Below, in pieces: positions 57,501 through 64,000 of a DNA stretch of 64,000 bases (positions are counted from its first letter, which is position 1; the number at the start of each line of letters is the position of its first letter). Origin of the DNA: Angiostrongylus vasorum (lineage: Eukaryota > Nematoda > Chromadorea > Rhabditida > Metastrongylidae); assembly GCA_018806985.1 (NCBI GenBank), contig JADANN010000458.1:1178001-1242000 (forward strand), written 5' to 3'. Below the pieces are notes generated by a model. It did not search any database, was not told the origin of the DNA, and worked only from the letters and a program-made list of their open reading frames with translations. The position numbers and the translations under genes are program-made.

Positions 57501-60500
57501 TTTTTACACGTTTTTGTGAGTTAGTGTCCCATCCATCTTTTCCCTTTTTATTTATTTTCATTCCCAATTAAGCGTTCTAAAGAGAAATTTTCTAAAATCG
57601 CTATAAAGAGTATCCTAACCTTGTTATTTCGTTTTTCGAAATTATTTCATTACAAGTCATCCTCTTCATTGTTTACTGTTTGAAATGGATAGAGAATTTC
57701 ATTTTTTATGGTACTTTGATGGCAGTGGTTGGAGAAGCCCTGCGACACACACGTGGAATCGATCTCCGAGCCCATGGCCCACCAAGCCTTCCATCACTCC
57801 GAGGTCGGCAAATTGGTACCAGACTTGACTGGGAGGATAGCAGCACTGGCTCGATGCATCGGCAGGCCACCGCAAGTCATTCTAAAGGCCAGAAATGTAT
57901 TCGATCACCTCCAAACGATGCTTAATGAAGTCGAATGAATGGCACATCCCTCAGGGGATTGATCAACGCCTAGAGCTTTATCCTTTATCCTTTTTATGAT
58001 ATTCTGAGTTAGACTTATTTATATGCCCTGTTTGTGGACAAATAATTTCATTCGAGACCATAGAAGATATCACAAAGTAAGTGTAAGGTTACCTTGTATC
58101 CGTTTTTTGAGTACTCTTTCAGAAGAAATGTCTCGTTGTCCATGTATCTATAGCAACTCTCTGAAGCAATCCAGTCAGGATCCAATGGTGGAAGACCAAA
58201 GAAAGTTCTGTCTATTTTCTCCATTTGTTTTCCTGAAAATGATAAATCAACGTTACAGATCAATTCTATCACCTGCAGTTCCATTAATCATCTAAATGGC
58301 TTCAGTAAACACTACAACGATCTCCTTTCATTTCTACCGAACACCAAAATTCTGAGTGGGCTTTACTTATTCTTTGGATCATGAAGAACATCATACTTCT
58401 CGTAAGATGAAATTCTACTATCTTGCCGAGAAAGTAGAGTACTTGGGCAGGGATTTGCACGGATTTTTTATACTGGATGGATTTCCGAAAAAAAATGTCA
58501 TTCTCCTAAGTTTGAGTGAGACTAATGTGATGGTGGATGCACTAGTTGTATATTACAATCCCACAGGAACATCATCTTGTTGGACTCTATCTCACTGATC
58601 TTCTCATGTGAAGGATTTCGAGTCGCTTGGTTACGAAGCTACGTAGCCCACTCCCAGGTGGCTAATAGACAGCTAAATACGGACTTGTACGCTTGTCTTT
58701 AAAGTCGCTTCGCGTTACTTTTTTATTACTTACTATGCTTCGCGACTACACATACTATGACGGTCTTCCTACACCTCAAATAGGCTATGTCACCTGGTTG
58801 ACATGCACACACTGCAGCAACTATTCGAAACTTTGGCAGGGCTTATTCAAATAAATCAGTGATTAGCGTAATTGAAGATAATATAAACATTGGTAGCAAA
58901 TTGTTTGTATTTCAGTACTGTAGAAGAGTCTTGTTGAACACTTCTCTTAATTGCGATATCTTACCGAACCACAACGCTACGCCGTTTGGTCTGCTATTCA
59001 ATCCCACTTTGTTCACATACGGAAACGAAACTGCCTTCATGGACTTTTCGAAGTAGTGAAGAGTACGTGGAATAGTTCTAGAATTCAAAAATTAAATTTC
59101 CCTATCGAGTGTACAATTAGGACCCTGTGTAAAGTAATAGTTAGAGTCTTCCGATAAACACACGGTCTTCGGTTTGATCCTATGTTTAATGGAGTGGAAT
59201 AGATAGCAGATCCCTAAAGAATCGATCAATGGCGAGCATTTTATCGCTTATCACTTGATTCACAAATGCTTATCCAATAATCGAGTTACTAACTGGATCT
59301 CAACGAGAAGCAAAAATAGCTGAACTCTTTGTACCTCGGAATGACTAGTTTGACACACAACATAGATTTTTAATGATGTCCAGAGGACATCAAGTTGTTC
59401 ATAAAATAATTCCGAGCAAATTTTACACTTCAATAAACTCTTTTAGAGCCATGTCCATACAAATGCATAACTCTACCATAGCACAATGTCAATAATGCAT
59501 CTGGTCAGAGAACGGCAGACTCTTTTTAAGGTACAGTGTCATTTCCATCATAATGGTAGTGGAGAGCATGACGGTGGAAAGGAATGAGTACGACCCGATT
59601 TTACCAACGATGACCACTTAAGCACGTTAATTGAGGCGGATTCATTCACAGAACTTTGAGAATTTGCAGCGTTGATCAATTTCTGAGGAATGTGAAATGC
59701 ATTCGACTTCATTAAGCATTGTTAGAGGTTATTGAATGGATATCTGGCCTATACAATCCGCGGTAGTCTAGCAATGTGTCGAGTCGGAAAGAAACTTTTT
59801 GCTTTCACTGATCTTAAGAATTCCCTTCATGCAGCAACTTGTGCTTAACAATAAGGCAACATTGGTGTTGGATATTTTCTCTCACTTTTTAATTTAAGAC
59901 CAAGTAGCAAGTCATTTAAGGGGCGGATAGCACTATGGTATTGATGCCGGTCACCACGACCACGGTGTTGCTTCGAGCTTGCTCCAGGCTAACTAAGCCT
60001 CTCATCCAACTGGGGTCGAGAATTCGGTACTAGACTTGTTCGGGAAAAACCACTCTCTGTGATCCATTTGGGACCGCTCAAGTTCAGCTATTTCAGAACT
60101 CTACGGAGAATCGACTCGACCGGCATTCTGCGACATTCGAGATGAAATGTAAATCCTCAAGCACTAGCGGAAGTCATAAGTAGAAGTAGGAAGACCTTTG
60201 TGGATGATGGATGCGAGGAAAGGAATCGAACGAGAGAAGTGAAAAGACCCGCAGAGTAGATGTGAAAGACGGGTCGCATAGAAGCAAAGATAGAAAACAA
60301 ACAAGTTATTTATAATTCTGTTCCATTACATCGCAATTTAAGGCACAATGTTTGCAACACATCTGCAGATTACTATGGGTGTTTCTTCTGAATACTTATT
60401 GAAAAAACCTTAAATTGCTAAGAAGTCCACCTAACGCGTCTACGTACCGCGCGTCCTAACAGGGCATAGCGCAAGGAGTCCATCAACGTTACCAGCCTTT

Positions 60501-63500
60501 ACAATAACGTGCCAAATAACTCAACGAGAGCTACCGGCTAGCCTCTTATGCAGTCCGACGGAATAGTAAATATATATGGCTCATTGATTCAGTGTTCTTC
60601 TGAAACAAATTCTTAAACTGCTCAGTCTTAAAAAATCTGACCTAGGGTCCGAGTTTGCAAATATCTCAGCACCATTGTGATTGTACTCCACATAATATCC
60701 TGCCTTAAAAAAAATAATAGGCAACAAATAGAAAGTTAAACACTGCCCAATCTTTGGATGCTTCGAGAAATGTTTCGCACAAATGCATGGATTGACAAGG
60801 GGATAGCGATTGGCACCTAGTCTTGCCATTGCCTCTATGTCTTTGGTGGAAGCAAAGCATTCGATCTCCGGATATTACTTTACTGTAGATAAATAGATGA
60901 TTGTTTTGTCATTTGCTTCACATAAGAGGAGAGAGAAAAATGCTTTGAGTTGATGAATGAACAGTCAGAATATCGATGTCATGAACAGTTCATGACATTC
61001 ACCCGAGATAAACTGGCTACCATTTCTGAATGTGCAAATTAGCGGTACCGAAACCCAAGTAGCAGAAATATATTGGCTTATTACCTCTCCTTTCAGCCCT
61101 CACGCAATAGAAGGCACTTGCAAGAATTATGTTCCGAACAGCCACCAGCGCGTGCTAGGGAAGAGAGAAGAAGGAAAATTCCTTGAAATTGGTGTGGCCA
61201 ATAGCCATTTCGAATGGGTACGAAAGTGTAGCTTCTGGGGATAGATGTAGAGGAACGAGCGCCCTCCAAATGATAATCCTAGTAAAAAATGAGGACTACA
61301 GTAACTATTCCCCAAATAGTCCCTGTTTTCTATGGTATCGTGTCTTTCCCATATTAACTGCTTACCGATAATTATCCTACATTTACCCTTGGATCTTCCA
61401 CAAATTGTTTCTTAGCGACCATCTCATGCACCTGTCTCGCAGCTCGCTGGAAAGAGATTCTGTAACTTTTTGAAAAAACTGCTTTTCTTCGTCCGACGTT
61501 TTGGGTACTAAGTGAGCAGCTGCCAGCCGCATGCACTTTCCAGCATCTGCCTTCCCAATCAACTTTCCGTGTGAGCAATTGCACGACTTCACATGTACTT
61601 TCTGTATAAGCTATTGTATAGCTTTCACCAACCTCCTGTGCAGGCAGCTCTATCAGATTGCACCAGGTGAGAAGCTTTTTAGAATCTCCCCTTTGCGCAT
61701 AGCCTCTGGTCCCTTCTGTCAAAACTTCACCCATTATAGAAGGAATATAAGAACAATTAGTAATCATCCAGTGGGTGTTCCAGTGTTTCACCCAGCATCG
61801 CTCAGGTGTTTCTGCTCTGCGCCCGTTCGCCCAACTAGATATCATCAAATTGGTAATATTGTATTATTGCGTTGTTTTTACTGCTATAAACAGTTATAAC
61901 TTAAGCTTGAGATTGTTCTCTATGGTTGCTTGAAAAGTTCCGTGTGGCAAACTCGCATGAAGTCGAGAATTCTACTTCGAGCTAGTAATTATTCGCTACC
62001 GAAGACCGACTCAAAGACGTCCATTCCACTAGCCAACTAACATCCAACGAAGTAAGTGCAGCCACGAAACGTTGCGGACCGGTCTAGAGAAATCGGTCGC
62101 AGTGATTGAAACAAGACCGAGCACCCTAAAACACCGACTATTTTGCAACCGCCTATACGAACGTTTGTGCACAATGCAAAAACTGCATAATATACTGTAA
62201 CGGTTGAGACGCTGATTGCATGAGTCAGGTACAGTTTATCTGGTCTTTTGTGAAGCGTGCGGAGACGAATACACTGGTGAAGGGGTGTATCACTATAGCG
62301 TCCGTAGAAAAAAACACTTGGTCAGTAGCTTTAAAGTTAAACAAAACGCTCCATTAGGGGCCCATAGGAGACAGAAACATAACGAAGAAGATGTTGAAGT
62401 AAAAGTCATTATCCTTGCATAAGAATCTGTATGGCGGGTCTTCCCCAAATCACTGGAAGACTTACAAAGAACAAAACGGTGGGTGTTTTAGAGAAGCGGT
62501 TCATGCTAATGAGAATTTATGAGTTAAGTTTATTTGATAGGGTTATGAAAGTGTTTGAGCCAGTGGATTACGAGTCAATTTGACTGTTCAGGGCTCTTAA
62601 GGGGGCGAAATCGTCGAAATATTGGCTATTGTGAATAAATAAATGCTTGCAACAACAACCTCGTCTTTGCTCATAAAGAAGAAAGTGAATTATTGATCAA
62701 TGCCGGGTTTAAAGAAAGTAGATCTATGGACTTATTATGAAGAAGCACGATTTTCATCAATTTGGTAAAACTACCGTGCAAGAAGTGGGAATCAAAAGAT
62801 GGTTGTTGTAGATAAAAAGTGAAACAATGTTTTTTCTGACGGAAAAGGCTAGTTTCAGTTTCGTAAAAGTTTCAAGGAAACTTATTGATAAAGGGGTTTG
62901 CCATGAAAGGAAAAGCCTTAAAGAAAATGCTACCTCGTTGCTTGAGTGCTGGAAGTCGAATCGAGTAGTATAACATACACATCATACTGATGTTCTTTTC
63001 CCTTATGCTCTTCTTTGGTCTCGTCTAGAAATCACTTGTTTTACTGGTCAAAATAGAAGAAGATGGGTTCATAAAGATGTCTAACATAGTGCACTTTGGT
63101 TCTATACTGATGAAGTTCCAAAAATGTATCCTTTCATTGATAGGCTAACCCAAGTTTTCTAAAAAAAAACAAACTTTACTCAGCTGATGTTTCGAGCGCA
63201 TTCGCCTTCTTCAATGTCAGATTGATCCGAATCGAAGAAGGCGAAGGCGCCGAAACGTTAGCCCAATAAAGCTTCTTATCAAATTCATGTTAACCTATCA
63301 AGCAAAGAATATATATTGATTAATCATGCCGAAATTAAGGAAAAGACGGTCTCTGAAATGCAGATTCAAAAGTCTACGACACTTTTCCCAGTAACTTTTA
63401 CGCATAAAGACAACAAATCTGATGACTATGGAGCATATACAAAGACTTGAAAAAAGCAGCGGCAACTAAGAAAGTCTTTTAAACAGCATAAGCTGCATAT

Positions 63501-64000
63501 TCGCAAAGGCTCATCAGTCGAACAAATGGCAAGCAGGGGTGTGAATATGACGTCTCTGACATTTTCCCTACCATTACTAAAGTGTTCGGTAAAATTCATG
63601 CCAAAAAAAGGTTTTAAGAAGTGGTGAACAAAAACCGTATCGGACAAGTAGTAGTTAAAAGACCACATGTTTTGCCAATGTCTCCAAAAAGAAAAAAACC
63701 ATAGGGTGGGATTGAGAAAAACATTAGAATAGGATGAACTAGTGGCATAGAAAACGCCGAAGTGAACGGCGAGCATAACTAGTAGCGAAAATAAACGTTT
63801 TCACGTTCTCACCACTAACTTTTCTTTATTCAATCTGCCCTTAGACAAATATGATTCGGTCAAATGTACTGTAAGGAGTAATGAGGTCCACTCACTTTTC
63901 AATGATTTGTGCATGAACCATCTGGTAGACGTCGGATCCGTTGCCGTGGGTGCAAAGGGACTCAACTATGTCACAACGGAAATTCGCCTCGTCCACTTTC
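51579..64000 (-). CDS. DUF229 family protein (alkaline-phosphatase-like fold), 5' end outside window
   Basis: Nematode-expanded DUF229 protein of unknown biochemical function, predicted to share the sulfatase/alkaline-phosphatase fold. Exons: 63896-64000+ (YQMVHAQIIEK), 62934-63024 (DVYVILLDSTSSTQATR), 58965-59077 (PYVNKVGLNSRPNGVALWF), 58093-58232 (FFGLPPLDPDW), 57292-57380 (LLAEDWMHGTLNWPNCWGF), 57076-57203, 54949-55002 (LDDSFVIILGDHGLRGGQ), 53501-53668 (NPLFEISVPKKLRETTN), 51579-51821 (EYGTSLLRQQSNVERTC). The order LLDS - NKVGLNSRPN - LPPLDPDW - AEDW - GDHGLR - NPLF - RTC is the DUF229 order. Phases agree from 63024 to 57076 and from 55002 to the stop at 51579. Two gaps remain: a small exon in 63025-63895, and about 50 residues between 57076 and 55002. 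Introns carry SINEs, PLE and other repeats. Confidence 0.88.
53026..53425 (+). repeat. Unclassified 395-bp interspersed repeat, copy 3
   Basis: Full-length copy in the last DUF229 intron; contains CACTGGTTGTGCGGGCCCC and AACACCTCCCAGCAACGATG. Confidence 0.8.
53710..53865 (+). repeat. tRNA-like head upstream of a PLE fragment
   Basis: AGTGTAGTGGCAGCG (A-box-like) and GGGTCGATCCCCGCGCC (B-box-like) in the right order and spacing, then GACCTCTCATTTC as in the second SINE-like family. The PLE coding remnant begins right after. Confidence 0.45.
53866..54320 (+). mobile_element. Penelope-like element copy, frameshifted
   Basis: IPFKQSFILDEISYAIKRSL, ESYVVVTD, then in another frame SNRLYDGLCRSGNCVIRPNG and TSGTRQLISCKACGKE with VGETGR after a stop. 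Reverse and forward 3' ends at 54160-54205 and 54231-54300 face each other. Confidence 0.75.
54425..54680 (+). repeat. MITE-like copy
   Basis: CTACTGCCTATTTTTTATTT and GGTATTATGTAAAATAGAAG start, GCTGAGATATGAGGAAAACT inside. Confidence 0.7.
55441..55526. repeat. Pyrimidine-rich (TATC)n/(TC)n simple repeat
   Basis: TATCTGTCTATCTATCTACC grading into CTCTCTC and then TATA-rich sequence. Confidence 0.85.
55650..55865 (+). repeat. tRNA-like SINE-like element, third variant
   Basis: TCTAGCGCAGTGTAATG then GGATTCGATCCC about 50 bp later are A- and B-box-like. Confidence 0.4.
55866..57075. other. DUF229 intron with an unresolved exon
   Basis: About 50 DUF229 residues should be encoded here. A plus-strand open frame at 56680-56865 (LYHDSRMNQLDQHSVKF) has a vague likeness to that region but lies on the wrong strand. 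Confidence 0.3.
57717..57995 (+). repeat. tRNA-derived SINE in a DUF229 intron
   Basis: GGAATCGATCTCC B-box; tail AGCTTTATCCTTTATCC followed by TTTTTA, the clearest view of the tandem tail unit. Confidence 0.9.
59120..59245 (+). repeat. tRNA-derived SINE remnant
   Basis: GTCTTCGGTTTGATCC B-box-like, and ATCGATCAATGGCGAGCATT with TTATC tail. Confidence 0.45.
59663..59787 (-). repeat. tRNA-derived SINE, 3' part
   Basis: CAGCGTTGATCAATTTCTGA to GCAATGTGTCGAGTCGG; the head is absent. Confidence 0.75.
59925..60240 (+). repeat. Second tRNA-like SINE-like family, longest copy
   Basis: CACGGTGTTGCTTCGAGC, TAAGCCTCTCATCCAACTGG and, at the far end, GTGGATGATGGATGCGAGG, matching 16790-17065 inverted. 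Confidence 0.5.
60300..61320. other. Mostly unassigned DUF229 intron
   Basis: A MITE-like minus fragment at 60635-60750 (GTTTGCAAATATCTCAGCAC, GGCAACAAATAGAAAG). Nothing else recognised. Confidence 0.4.
61330..62010 (+). repeat. LTR-like repeat, longest copy
   Basis: Shares three blocks with 43930-44512 and the tail with 9640-10010. On minus a frame of 158 codons is open (61372-61848), and an overlapping one (MRLAAAHLVPKTSDEEKQFF) looks more protein-like. Possibly gag-proximal sequence of a retroelement, unproven. Confidence 0.55.
62110..62720 (+). mobile_element. Penelope-like element copy with GIY-YIG remnant
   Basis: SGTVYLVFCEACGDEYTGEG (GIY-YIG core, VYLVxC-ACGDEYxGE) then SVRRKKHL and APLGAHRRQKHNEEDVEVKV. 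Upstream NRLYERLCTMQ-type sequence and downstream GGAAGACTTACAAAGAACAA; the ribozyme-like site at about 62590-62625 is decayed. Confidence 0.8.
63170..63290. repeat. Hairpin of two facing ribozyme-like motifs
   Basis: Reverse copy (CGCATTCGCCTTCTTCAATG at 63199-63218) and forward copy (GAAGAAGGCGAAGGCGCC then GAAACGTTAGCCCAATAAAG) are about 15 bp apart with no element body between. Confidence 0.6.

Noticed and set aside
63426..63776. 116-codon minus-strand frame within the DUF229 gene
   Set aside because: Aromatic/Cys-rich composition without domain; phases do not connect to DUF229 exons.

Overview
This window is nuclear DNA from a parasitic nematode, most likely a strongylid (hookworm-type) genome. 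It has intron-dense genes with canonical GT-AG introns and nematode-typical families: a tolloid-like astacin, a DUF229 protein and a twinfilin. The space between exons is packed with dispersed repeats. There are no bacterial operons, no rRNA and no CRISPR. All four recognisable host genes lie on the minus strand.

From right to left, in their own 5'-to-3' order, the genes are as follows. (1) A DUF229 gene (alkaline-phosphatase/sulfatase-like fold) enters at the right edge and ends at 51579. (2) A twinfilin gene (actin-monomer binding, two ADF-H domains) runs from 36422 to 31099. (3) A nas-39/BMP1-tolloid gene runs from 22943 to 7183. I could join ten exons of it in frame into 973 codons: signal peptide, furin site, astacin protease, then CUB-CUB-EGF-CUB-EGF-CUB-CUB. 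(4) A PI-PLC X-domain (PLCXD-type) gene runs from 6725 to about 4493. A weaker candidate at 42.6-42.95 kb has a DEG/ENaC-like stretch.

The rest is mostly mobile DNA. It includes about 20 copies of a tRNA-derived SINE; RTE and another LINE (endonuclease, reverse transcriptase and tail fragments); a dead mariner split by a later insertion; and Penelope-like elements (PLE) with GIY-YIG remnants. There is also a TIR-bearing MITE-like family, clustered at 25.5-26.8 kb and forming a palindrome at 2.4-2.9 kb, an unclassified repeat of about 395 bp, a tRNA-like second SINE-like family, and an LTR-like repeat at 9.7, 44 and 61.5 kb.

The most interesting signal is a 36-nt motif recurring at PLE 3' ends. 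It reads as a minimal hammerhead ribozyme: CUGANGA core, 4-bp stem II, GAAA, and a self-complementary ACGU in place of stem III, which would need two RNA copies to complete the fold. Copies differ at the position where hammerheads are free to vary, and wobble pairs preserve the stems. Inverted copies of the motif bracket several PLE bodies.
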